Part shown: one piece after another, positions 1-7,139 of the stretch
Layout: each line of letters starts with the position of its first letter
Numbering within the stretch: the first letter of the stretch is position 1
DNA from: an uncultured Deferribacteraceae bacterium
Lineage (GTDB): Bacteria > Chrysiogenota > Deferribacteres > CAMZNJ01
Assembly (NCBI GenBank): GCA_947313855.1
Contig: CAMZNS010000025.1
Location: 1 to 20,828 of the forward strand
DNA length: 20,828 bases
Direction of reading: 5' to 3'
The notes under the pieces: model-generated
What the model saw: only the letters and a program-made list of their open reading frames with translations
Told to the model about the DNA's origin: nothing
Databases searched by the model: none
Translations under genes and position numbers: made by a program

Positions 1-2208
1 GTACGTTCGGCTTACTAGTCTGTTATTCAACGGGTCGCACCTGCACCAACAGGTTGTACTAAAAGCCTCGAACAAGTTCGGCTTACTAGTCTGTTATTCA
101 ACGGGTCGCACTTGCAGAAGGTTCAATTAGGTTCCTTACGGATCTCGTTCGGCTTACTAGTCTGTTATTCAACGGGTCGCACGCTTCTTTCGATAATTGT
201 TCTTTACCTGATATGACGTTCGGCTTACTAGTCTGTTATTCAACGGGTCGCACGTATTGGCGCTATGAACCTCCATGGATCTCTAACCTCCGTTCCGCCT
301 ACTAGTCCGTTATTCATCGGGTCGCACTGCCTCTGTGCCCCTAGCCCCTCCATCTGTGCCCCATGTTCGGCTTACTAGTCTGTTATTCAACGGGTCGCAC
401 TCGTCCTCTATATATATATACAATAACACGCTTTCCGTTCGGCTTACTAGTCTGTTATTCAACGGGTCGCACTACTTTGCTTTGTGGGGGGTGACAAGGT
501 ACCTTAACACCGTTCGGCTTACTAGTCTGTTATTCAACGGGTCGCACCGATTTAATCTCGTAAGTATGTAACTCTTTCAACTTGTTCGGCTTACTAGTCT
601 GTTATTCAACGGGTCGCACCAAGCAGTCTGAATAATAACTAACGTTAGCTTCCAGTTCGGCTTACTAGTCTGTTATTCAACGGGTCGCACGATATAATTC
701 AGATGGTTACGACCTACCGTTAATATCGTTCGGCTTACTAGTCTGTTATTCAACGGGTCGCACGTGGTGGTTATGGTATTTACGAAACAAGTGTTACAGG
801 TTCGGCTTACTAGTCTGTTATTCAACGGGTCGCACTCTTGCAATACGGTTATATACTCTTCAACCAACAAACGTTCGGCTTACTAGTCTGTTATTCAACG
901 GGTCGCACCTTCATGGTCTAACTGTTTCCCATCTGTAATGCTGTTCGGCTTACTAGTCTGTTATTCAACGGGTCGCACATTAATGGATTTGAAACGTTTA
1001 CATAGCACAGACGGTTCGGCTTACTAGTCTGTTATTCAACGGGTCGCACGACCTCCTTAAAGTAGTATAGTTGCAAGCTGTTGTATGTTCGGCTTACTAG
1101 TCTGTTATTCAACGGGTCGCACCGTGCTTGCACTATTATAGTTTAATAATACAATTTGTTCGGCTTACTAGTCTGTTATTCAACGGGTCGCACACTGAAA
1201 TATTACCCTTTTCCAAGGAAACAAATAGTGTTGTTCGGCTTACTAGTCTGTTATTCAACGGGTCGCACTTATTATTTTTCTTGGTTAAAGAGTCGTTTAT
1301 TTGTGTTCGGCTTACTAGTCTGTTATTCAACGGGTCGCACTATATAATCAAGGGGGGAACGTTTGAGGTCACGTTTGTTCGGCTTACTAGTCTGTTATTC
1401 AACGGGTCGCACCCAACTGTTTAACCAACTTAGTTTAAGTAGTTTCCACGATGTTCGGCTTACTAGTCTGTTATTCAACGGGTCGCACTCCATCTGCAGG
1501 TACAGTAGCTAACTTGAACTCAGGTTCGGCTTACTAGTCTGTTATTCAACGGGTCGCACTTACTGATGATGATTATATTAGACTTGGAAATATGTTCGGC
1601 TTACTAGTCTGTTATTCAACGGGTCGCACTACGAGTCACAATACATGCAAGATAGCTACTATTCGTTCGGCTTACTAGTCTGTTATTCAACGGGTCGCAC
1701 AAATCCATAACAGAATGTATGCATCATTCCCATTTAGTTCGGCTTACTAGTCTGTTATTCAACGGGTCGCACAACTCATATATCACACGAGAACGCTTAC
1801 TGCACCAACAGTTCGGCTTACTAGTCTGTTATTCAACGGGTCGCACCTCGGCGGCACGGCGGTAACTATCTATACTCGTCGCCTTCGGCTTACTAGTCTG
1901 TTATTCAACGGGTCGCACTTATAGGTGATACGGCAGACGCTGTTGCAATCAAAGTTCGGCTTACTAGTCTGTTATTCAACGGGTCGCACCATCACTAGAG
2001 AAAAGCTATTACAAACAACATTAGTTGTTCGGCTTACTAGTCTGTTATTCAACGGGTCGCACTTGCTGGCTTGATTGGGTTCAACTCGGTGCTAGTGGTT
2101 CGGCTTACTAGTCTGTTATTCAACGGGTCGCACTCTTTTTTACGGCATCAAACGCCTGCTGGGTGTCACAATGTTCGGCTTACTAGTCTGTTATTCAACG
2201 GGTCGCAC
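1..2208. CRISPR. CRISPR array, 31 repeats of 36 nt, truncated at left edge
   Basis: Thirty-one repeats of 36 nt start at 5, 76, 147, 218, 292, 365 and so on to 2173-2208. They enclose 30 complete spacers of 34 to 40 nt, mostly 35 to 37. Read on the plus strand the repeat begins GTTCGGCTTACTAG and ends AACGGGTCGCAC. It contains the palindrome ACTAGT but no strong hairpin. All repeats are identical except 292-327 (four substitutions) and 1883-1918 (first base G to C). Bases 1-4 are the end of another spacer, so the array continues to the left. No cas gene is in the window; the effector presumably lies left of base 1. The weak internal hairpin and the nearby anti-repeat point to a tracrRNA-dependent class 2 system. 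Spacers of about 36 nt are longer than the roughly 30 nt usual for type II. The direction of transcription is not settled: the repeat next to 2209 is perfect, so the leader could lie on either side. ORFs inside the array are repeat artefacts. Confidence 0.98.
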
Positions 2209-2278
2209 CTCAAGTAACGTACCGAGACACATATGCTGCACTAGCAAAGCGTTAGCCCCAGCAGGAACCAACAATTCA

Positions 2279-2307
2279 TTGACAAAGAAACACAAATACC
2301 GTATGTT
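2279..2307 (+). promoter_or_regulatory. sigma-70 promoter for the tracrRNA-like transcript
   Basis: A perfect -35 box TTGACA (2279-2284) is followed after exactly 17 bases by TATGTT (2302-2307), a 4/6 match to TATAAT. The predicted start point is near 2314. It lies 70 bases beyond the last CRISPR repeat and points away from the array into a gene-free structured stretch. This supports a dedicated non-coding transcript there. Confidence 0.6.
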
Positions 2308-2313
2308 ATCCAT

Positions 2314-2524
2314 GTATCTAAGCCTCTGAGGAGGCTTTGGAGCCTTCTAGTGCGTTGTCTTACCGACTACTAGTCGTAAGTTTCAGAAGAGGGCATCTTT
2401 TCAAGTAACTAGCATGGCTAACGCAGTTCTTACGGATTTCAAGCCTGTTACTTAAAGAGGTTCGCGCTGTAGTTCAATTTAAGTCTCCCCTAATAGAGCT
2501 TTGTTTCCGAAGAAGAGGGGGGAC
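2314..2524 (+). ncRNA. putative tracrRNA next to the CRISPR array
   Basis: This stretch has no credible ORF but dense potential structure. A 7-bp hairpin AAGCCTC/GAGGCTT with a TGAG loop lies near the predicted 5' end, at about 2319-2336. Bases 2350-2380 resemble the reverse complement of the CRISPR repeat: GTGC, then a 16-base stretch starting GTTG and ending GACTA (12 of 16 identical), then GTAAG. This gives 21 identities in 25 aligned columns, with a 5-base gap and a 6-base bulge (CTAGTC). Downstream are AGAAGA/TCTTTT, TAGC/GCTA (2410-2420) inside AAGTAAC/GTTACTT (2403-2409 with 2447-2453), and a closing stem of 8 bp at 2483-2490 with 2517-2524. There is no T-tract, so the 3' end is a guess. 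An anti-repeat near the 5' end followed by hairpins is the layout of Cas9 tracrRNAs. Because the repeat core is palindromic, part of the match could be chance. Confidence 0.5.
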
Positions 2525-2839
2525 AGAGCTGCTATTCATGCACGCCAAACACATTCAAACACGTCCAAGACTTGTGGCACCTTTTGCACCACATTTGCAC
2601 CAAATACGAGGTGTGGATTTTGAAACGCCTTTGCAATAAGGCTCCGAGCAGATAGTTTAAGTAAATAAACCGATATTGAATAGTTTTGAACATGCCCACA
2701 GATTGCTCCTTTTGCCATATTGACGAATGGAAGGGGTCATATTAATAGCTTGTCTCTGTCTGCATTATTGAAAAGTTTACATAATATATCTTATCGGAAG
2801 TTATTTTGTGGGGATTCAATTGGATAAATACTGCCCTGC

Positions 2840-2887
2840 TAAATCGTTATCGCTCTAAATCGTTATCGTTCTAAATCGTTATCGTTC
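2840..2887. repeat. 16-bp tandem repeat, 3 copies
   Basis: Three consecutive 16-bp units of the form TAAATCGTTATCGTTC occupy 2840-2855, 2856-2871 and 2872-2887; the first differs by one base. They sit in the gene-free stretch between the tracrRNA candidate and the arsenic operon. I see no credible gene at 2525-3180 apart from this and the two other short repeats listed next. Confidence 0.95.
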
Positions 2888-2925
2888 TAATATTGGTTTG
2901 TTCGTCGCATTCGTCGTTGTTGCAA

Positions 2926-3001
2926 AACAGGTTCATCGTTGCAACACAGATTCATCGCAGGAACACAGATTCATCGCAGGAACACAGGTTCATCGTTGCA
3001 A
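2926..3001. repeat. 19-bp tandem repeat, 4 copies
   Basis: Four 19-bp units start at 2926, 2945, 2964 and 2983. The inner two are identical (CACAGATTCATCGCAGGAA). The outer two share a variant with GGTTCATCGTTGCAA, giving an A-B-B-A order. ORFs across this stretch are low-complexity artefacts of the repeat. Confidence 0.95.
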
Positions 3002-3048
3002 CATCACTACTACACTACTACCATACCGCACCTCAGGTCTAGATCAGT

Positions 3049-3084
3049 GCACACCCGTGGACAACAGCACACCCGTGGACAACA
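3049..3084. repeat. 18-bp direct repeat, 2 copies
   Basis: Two perfect adjacent copies of GCACACCCGTGGACAACA occupy 3049-3066 and 3067-3084, upstream of the ars promoter. No function is evident. Confidence 0.9.
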
Positions 3085-3157
3085 ACCACAGCCCCCCCTT
3101 TTTGATGCTTGTCTAGTTTAGTCAATATCCCTCACTCACTTAATAGTCAGTTAGTAA

Positions 3158-3186
3158 TTGTTATTTCGACAACATTAGGGTATAAT
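3158..3186 (+). promoter_or_regulatory. promoter of the arsenic operon
   Basis: TTGTTA (3158-3163), 17 bases, then a perfect TATAAT (3181-3186) give a strong sigma-70 promoter about 80 bases before the arsC start. I see no arsR gene in the window and no clear ArsR dyad at the promoter, so how the operon is controlled is not visible here. Confidence 0.65.
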
Positions 3187-3264
3187 TGTGTTACACAGTG
3201 CTACCCCATCGTGTTGCGAACATCGTGTGTTGCTATGGAGCAGTATGCCTCAGGAGGTCGTTTT

Positions 3265-3720
3265 ATGTCTCAGCCATCGTCACCGCATTCGTCTTTCAAG
3301 CGAAGGGTTTTGGTACTTTGCACAGGTAATTCGTGTCGATCTATCATGGCTGAGGCGATTATCAACAGTCTTTCTGATTACGAGGCATTTAGTGCTGGCA
3401 GCACCCCCACCGGTTCGGTACATCCTCAGGCCGTTGCTACTTCGGAGCGTTACGGTCTTCGTATGCGTAACGATATGGGTGCGATGCTGTACTCTAGCAA
3501 GTCTTGGGACACCTTTGCCAACGCCACTTTTGACATTATCCTGACCGTTTGCGACAACGCTGCCAACGAGGTTTGTCCTGTGATGCCTGGCGTTCAGAAC
3601 AGGTTGCATTGGAGCATTCCTGATCCTGCGAAGGTTGAGGGTTCGGTTTCGGATGTTGAGTCTGCTTTTGTCGATGTTTTTGTGATGTTAAGGTCGAAGA
3701 TAACTCAGGAGTTTGTTTAG
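3265..3720 (+). CDS. arsC: arsenate reductase, thioredoxin-coupled LMW-phosphatase type
   Basis: This protein reduces arsenate to arsenite in the cytoplasm, the step before export by the next gene. It is 151 residues if it starts at the ATG at 3265, which has AGGAGG about 7 bases upstream; in-frame starts further upstream lack such a site. The P-loop CTGNSCR (Cys19 to Arg25) is the CX5R signature of the LMW phosphatase fold. C-terminally [12 protein letters not shown] (Cys96 and Cys104) matches the redox cysteine pair of the Staphylococcus pI258 ArsC group, followed by the HW-IPDPA stretch typical of the family. Such enzymes pass electrons through an intramolecular disulfide to thioredoxin. 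The gene ends 4 bases before the Acr3 start, so the two are cotranscribed. All three catalytic cysteines are present and I see no damage. Confidence 0.93.
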   Translation: MSQPSSPHSSFKRRVLVLCTGNSCRSIMAEAIINSLSDYEAFSAGSTPTGSVHPQAVATSERYGLRMRNDMGAMLYSSKSWDTFANATFDIILTVCDNAANEVCPVMPGVQNRLHWSIPDPAKVEGSVSDVESAFVDVFVMLRSKITQEFV

Positions 3721-3724
3721 TATT

Positions 3725-4789
3725 ATGATGAATAAGAAATCCCCTACTTTAAGGCGCAAGCGTCTGAGTTTTTTGGACAGGTATCTCACCTTGTGGATAT
3801 TTATATCCATGGGTCTAGGTATTGGCTTAGGTTCGACATTTCCTCAGCTTCCCAGTTTGATCGACAGTGCCTCCGTTGGTTCGACTAATATTCCCATCGC
3901 CTTGGGTTTAATCTTGATGATGTTTCCTCCCTTGGCACGTGTTCGGTATGAGGAACTTCCCCTCGTTTTTAGGGATTGGAAAGTTTTGTTACTCTCCCTT
4001 GTTCAGAACTGGTTAATCGGTCCAGTATTAATGTTTGTCCTTGCCATTGTATTTTTGCGTGACTACCCTGAGTACATGATAGGGTTGATACTTATCGGTC
4101 TTGCTCGTTGTATCGCCATGGTTATCGTGTGGAATCAGTTGGCTGATGGCGACAATCAGTATGTTGCTGCCCTTGTAGCATTCAACAGTATTTTTCAGCT
4201 AATATTTTTCTCCAGTTATGCATGGTTATTTTTGACAGTTCTGCCCCCTCTTTTTGGTGTGGACAGTCATATGGTTAGCATCAGCTTTACAACGATTTCG
4301 ATGAGTGTATTTATTTATTTGGGCATCCCTTTTTTGTTGGGTTACCTTGTTCGCAGGTCACTCCTTTCGTTGAAGGGTTCCGCTTGGTATGAGGGTGTAT
4401 TTTTGCCTAAGATATCGCCTCTGACTCTTTTTGCACTTTTGTTTACCATTGCTGCCCTATTTTCGTTAAAGGGTGGTATGATTTTGTCGTTGCCCATGGA
4501 TGCCATACGTATCGCTATCCCTTTGAGTCTGTACTTTGTTCTTATATTTGTGTTCAGTTTTATGTTGGGCAAGTGGTTTGGTACCGATTATGGTAAGACG
4601 ACGGCAACATCTTTTACGGCTGCTAGTAATAATTTTGAGTTGGCTATTGCTGTTGCGATTTCGACGTTTGGGTTAAGTTCTTCTGTAGCTTTTGCTACTG
4701 TTATCGGTCCTTTGGTTGAGGTTCCTGTCTTGATCATGCTTGTTAGTGTGGCGTTGTGGTTTAGGCGTCGCTACTGGTCTGCTACTTAG
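3725..4789 (+). CDS. acr3: Acr3-family arsenite efflux permease
   Basis: Acr3 is a ten-helix permease that pumps arsenite out of the cell using the proton gradient. The product is 354 residues and almost entirely hydrophobic. I chose the ATG at 3725 over the upstream TTG because AGGAG lies at 3707-3711, and because with this start the family's essential residues fall at Cys129 (in [13 protein letters not shown]) and Glu305 (in [11 protein letters not shown]). These are the same numbers as in the characterised Alkaliphilus Acr3. The gene follows arsC by 4 bases and is followed by a rho-independent terminator at 4957-4975, so arsC-acr3 looks like a complete two-gene unit, unusual only in lacking a visible arsR. 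Codons are T- and G-rich, unlike the A/C-rich genes downstream. Confidence 0.95.
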   Translation: MMNKKSPTLRRKRLSFLDRYLTLWIFISMGLGIGLGSTFPQLPSLIDSASVGSTNIPIALGLILMMFPPLARVRYEELPLVFRDWKVLLLSLVQNWLIGPVLMFVLAIVFLRDYPEYMIGLILIGLARCIAMVIVWNQLADGDNQYVAALVAFNSIFQLIFFSSYAWLFLTVLPPLFGVDSHMVSISFTTISMSVFIYLGIPFLLGYLVRRSLLSLKGSAWYEGVFLPKISPLTLFALLFTIAALFSLKGGMILSLPMDAIRIAIPLSLYFVLIFVFSFMLGKWFGTDYGKTTATSFTAASNNFELAIAVAISTFGLSSSVAFATVIGPLVEVPVLIMLVSVALWFRRRYWSAT

Positions 4790-4956
4790 TCGTGTGTCAG
4801 TAGTACCGCGATGCCTACCACCTACCATGCCCCTTGCTCCTCACTGTGTTGCGACTTCATGTGTTCTAGTATACAGCAGAGAGGAGTAGAGGGTGTAACC
4901 CCCCTACTATTCTCGCTGCCATTCTCGCGACTATTCCCACTATTTTTGCTGTGTCT

Positions 4957-4975
4957 AGCACAGTTGTGCTTTTTT
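4957..4975 (+). terminator. rho-independent terminator after acr3
   Basis: AGCAC (4957-4961), loop AGTT, GTGCT (4966-4970), directly followed by a run of T to 4975. It lies about 170 bases beyond the acr3 stop. An imperfect hairpin without a T-tract (AGTAGAGGG with CCCCCTACT, about 4885-4908) lies between them. Confidence 0.7.
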
Positions 4976-4991
4976 GAACGTCTATAAAACA

Positions 4992-5207
4992 CTAGAACAT
5001 TCCGCCTAGACTTTGCAACAGCTCTATGAACCAGCCTATTACTTCCTGGGAATTGATAACTCCAACAAATCTAGCATCCCTAACAACCCTAACAATCCTA
5101 ATGATAATTTTTATTGCTACTACGATACCGTTCAGATTTTTTCCATCTTTGTTCTTAATGTAGACCTCCTTCCAAATTACACTTGACTTCTTATTTTTAC
5201 GACTCAT
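4992..5207 (-). CDS. orphan small protein of 71 residues, unknown function
   Basis: I do not recognise this protein. It deserves to be called a gene because its ATG (5207) has a textbook AGGAGG 7 bases upstream on the minus strand, and the frame is open from there to a TAG. The N-terminal 25 residues are lysine-rich and polar (MSRKNKKSS start). The middle is aliphatic with interspersed arginines (VVAIKIIIRIVRVVRDAR). The C-terminus is hydrophobic with a tryptophan (VIGWFIELLQSLGGMF). The pattern is that of a cationic amphipathic or membrane-associated peptide such as a toxin, bacteriocin-like or signalling peptide, but nothing specific supports any of these. It converges on the ars operon and has an inverted repeat just upstream (5229-5249), so it is probably separately controlled. 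Confidence 0.55.
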   Translation of the reverse strand: MSRKNKKSSVIWKEVYIKNKDGKNLNGIVVAIKIIIRIVRVVRDARFVGVINSQEVIGWFIELLQSLGGMF

Positions 5208-5228
5208 ATAAGTTCCTCCTAAAATTAC

Positions 5229-5249
5229 ATACTATTGATTATGTAGTAT
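5229..5249. promoter_or_regulatory. inverted repeat upstream of the 71-residue gene, possible operator
   Basis: ATACTA (5229-5234) and TAGTAT (5244-5249) are perfect inverted arms around a 9-base spacer. Outer TTAC and GTAA extend the symmetry with a 2-base offset. The dyad ends 22 bases before the start codon, and on the minus strand it contains TATACT, which could be a -10 box. It therefore overlaps the likely promoter, where a repressor would bind. No matching -35 was found. Confidence 0.35.
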
Positions 5250-5838
5250 AAGTAACCCGAAATGCCCAGTAAATAGGGTGCTCCTCACCGAAGACAGACT
5301 ACTCCCTCCAATCTTTTCAAAACATACATCATAAACCACACCTCCCCTACTATTTCCTGACTCTGCTGCACATGGAAACACAGCTTCCCTTATTACGAGC
5401 ATCCGCCACAATCCAATCTCTCAACTAACCATTACTCACCTCCCTTAAAACTATCTCCATCGAATACAATTATGTAGTTAAAGTCTCCTCCAAGACACTA
5501 TACCACTCCTCCCGATTCTTTGGCTATATCCTAGCACATAAATTCCAAAAAGTCAATAGTCAATAGTAAATGTTAAATAATACCCATATTCTTCCAAATA
5601 AGTGAAAAATAACCCCCATACCATAAAGTTTAAGGTTTGCCTAGTACTATTCTCTATTGCATAAACACTTGCCCTGTTGAGATCGGCACAACTACCCCAC
5701 ACCTAAACAACATTTAAGGCATGACAAATCCCCCAAAAACATGTAACATAATCGTACAGAACCCATACCCAAAGAAACCCGAATAAACAACCTACAAAAC
5801 ACTCCAACAACTAACAAACCCTAGCGAGGACAACTACT
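5250..5838. other. A/C-rich gene-free stretch before the deaminase operon
   Basis: No supported gene. The plus strand is strongly A/C-rich, as in the operon that follows. It holds a short 7-bp tandem repeat (AGTCAAT twice plus AGTAAAT, 5551-5571). On the minus strand there are several GGAGG-like motifs followed by only very short reading frames of 15 to 22 codons, which I do not call. No clear sigma-70 promoter for the downstream operon was found, although one must lie here or be diverged. Confidence 0.5.
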
Positions 5839-7089
5839 ATGAAAGCTTTCTACGCAGACGCAATATACCACAACAACAAAGAACACCACAACTCTTGGCT
5901 ACTCACAGACGAAAACGGTAACATCATCGGAATACAAAAACACAAGCCCGACCCCAAATACAAAACAACCTCTTTCAAAAATAGTGCCATCTTCCCCGCT
6001 TTCACAAACACACACACACACCTATCAATGTCTTACATGCGTGGAATGGCCGACGACTACCCGCTTATGGACTGGCTCAACAACTACATCTTCCCAACAG
6101 AAAAACACTTCATCAACCCCGAATTTATTCGCGATGCCTCAAAATTTGCCGCTCTAGAACTTATCAAAAGCGGTACCCTAACCATTAACGACATGTACTT
6201 CGAACCACGTGAAACACTCGAAGTCATGAGCAACGCCGGACTAAAAGGACTTATCGGAGTCAATATTGCCGACGTGGACAACGGAATTCTATCCATATTC
6301 GACGATTTCCCCAACTTCAAACCAGCTCTCATCCCACACGCAATATACACAGTGTCCGAAGACGACTACAAAAGACACATACAAGCCGCTGACAAACACG
6401 GCATCACACTACACACACACCTAAGCGAATCTCGTGACGAAGTGCGGTTCGCAAAAGAAAAATACAACACCACACCAACACAACTCATGAACTCATGGGG
6501 AGCATTCGACGTACACAACGTAATGGCACACTGTGTACACCTCACCGACAAGGATATTGAAATCCTCGGCAACAAAAAAGTCAATGTTGCACACTGCCCG
6601 GAAAGCAACCTCAAACTCGCAAGTGGAATCGCTCCAATCAAGGAACTTATGCAGGCTGGTGCAAATGTTACGGTCGCAACAGATGGCGTCGCAAGCAACA
6701 ACAATCTCAACATCATCGAAGAAACTTCCGTAGCCGCAAAACTACACAAAGCCATCAACAACGACTCCACCTTCTTCAACGTGGACACGGCAATACAAGC
6801 CATTACCGCCAACGCCTCAAAAGCACTCGGCATCGATGGCGGAACCCTCGCTGTTGGCGAAAAGGCGGACTTTGTTGTGGTATCATACGACAACATCCAC
6901 ATGATGCCGGTGTACAGCTATGCCTCCAACCTTATCTACTCCTCAAACCCGTCTGACATTTCCCACCTCTACGCTAGTGCACAGCCACTCATGGCTGATG
7001 GTAAGGTTAAAGTGCTAGATGAAGACGAGATTAAAGACAAAGCGAAATATTGGCACAACAAAATATCTACAATGGTTTTGGGTCTTTAG
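5839..7089 (+). CDS. mtaD: amidohydrolase, S-adenosylhomocysteine / methylthioadenosine deaminase family
   Basis: This is a TRZ/ATZ-type amidohydrolase of 416 residues, a usual length. Members deaminate the adenine ring of SAH, MTA or adenosine to the inosine form in the cytoplasm. The metal site is complete: NTHTHLSM gives His59 and His61 after the first strand, HTHLSES gives His192, His194 and the catalytic Glu, MAHCVHL gives His231, and VTVATDGVASNN gives Asp282. The conserved AHCPESNLKLASG loop is also present. It is followed after 50 bases by purB, so the two probably share a transcript and act in adenine nucleotide or methyl-cycle salvage. Exact substrate cannot be read from sequence. 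The start has GAGG about 12 bases upstream. Codons are strongly A/C-biased, unlike the ars genes. Confidence 0.88.
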   Translation: MKAFYADAIYHNNKEHHNSWLLTDENGNIIGIQKHKPDPKYKTTSFKNSAIFPAFTNTHTHLSMSYMRGMADDYPLMDWLNNYIFPTEKHFINPEFIRDASKFAALELIKSGTLTINDMYFEPRETLEVMSNAGLKGLIGVNIADVDNGILSIFDDFPNFKPALIPHAIYTVSEDDYKRHIQAADKHGITLHTHLSESRDEVRFAKEKYNTTPTQLMNSWGAFDVHNVMAHCVHLTDKDIEILGNKKVNVAHCPESNLKLASGIAPIKELMQAGANVTVATDGVASNNNLNIIEETSVAAKLHKAINNDSTFFNVDTAIQAITANASKALGIDGGTLAVGEKADFVVVSYDNIHMMPVYSYASNLIYSSNPSDISHLYASAQPLMADGKVKVLDEDEIKDKAKYWHNKISTMVLGL

Positions 7090-7139
7090 TCGCCAAAAGT
7101 TAAAGCGAAACAAGCACACTCCAAAGAGGACTAAATATA

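Noticed and set aside
335-1424. ORFs inside the CRISPR array encoding VRLTSLLFNGSH repeats and related peptides
   Set aside because: They are translations of the CRISPR repeat across spacers; no ribosome binding sites and no consistent frame.
2209-2530. Possible tmRNA, SRP RNA or tRNA in the structured stretch beside the array
   Set aside because: None of the conserved sequences of those RNAs could be found; the anti-repeat explains the stretch better.
2536-2718. 60-residue minus-strand ORF
   Set aside because: No Shine-Dalgarno before the ATG, no recognisable domain, ordinary length for chance.
2898-3121. Two overlapping short ORFs upstream of arsC
   Set aside because: They only translate the 19-bp and 18-bp tandem repeats.
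3109-3264. N-terminal extension of ArsC to an earlier start
   Set aside because: The extension overlaps the promoter TATAAT at 3181-3186, and the ATG at 3265 has the proper AGGAGG.
5250-5600. Several tiny minus-strand frames preceded by GGAGG-like motifs
   Set aside because: Only 15 to 22 codons, no common pattern; the A/C-rich plus strand makes GGAGG frequent on the minus strand by composition.
6084-6902. Minus-strand ORFs of 88 and 178 residues opposite the deaminase gene
   Set aside because: Shadows of a gene with complete catalytic motifs on the plus strand.
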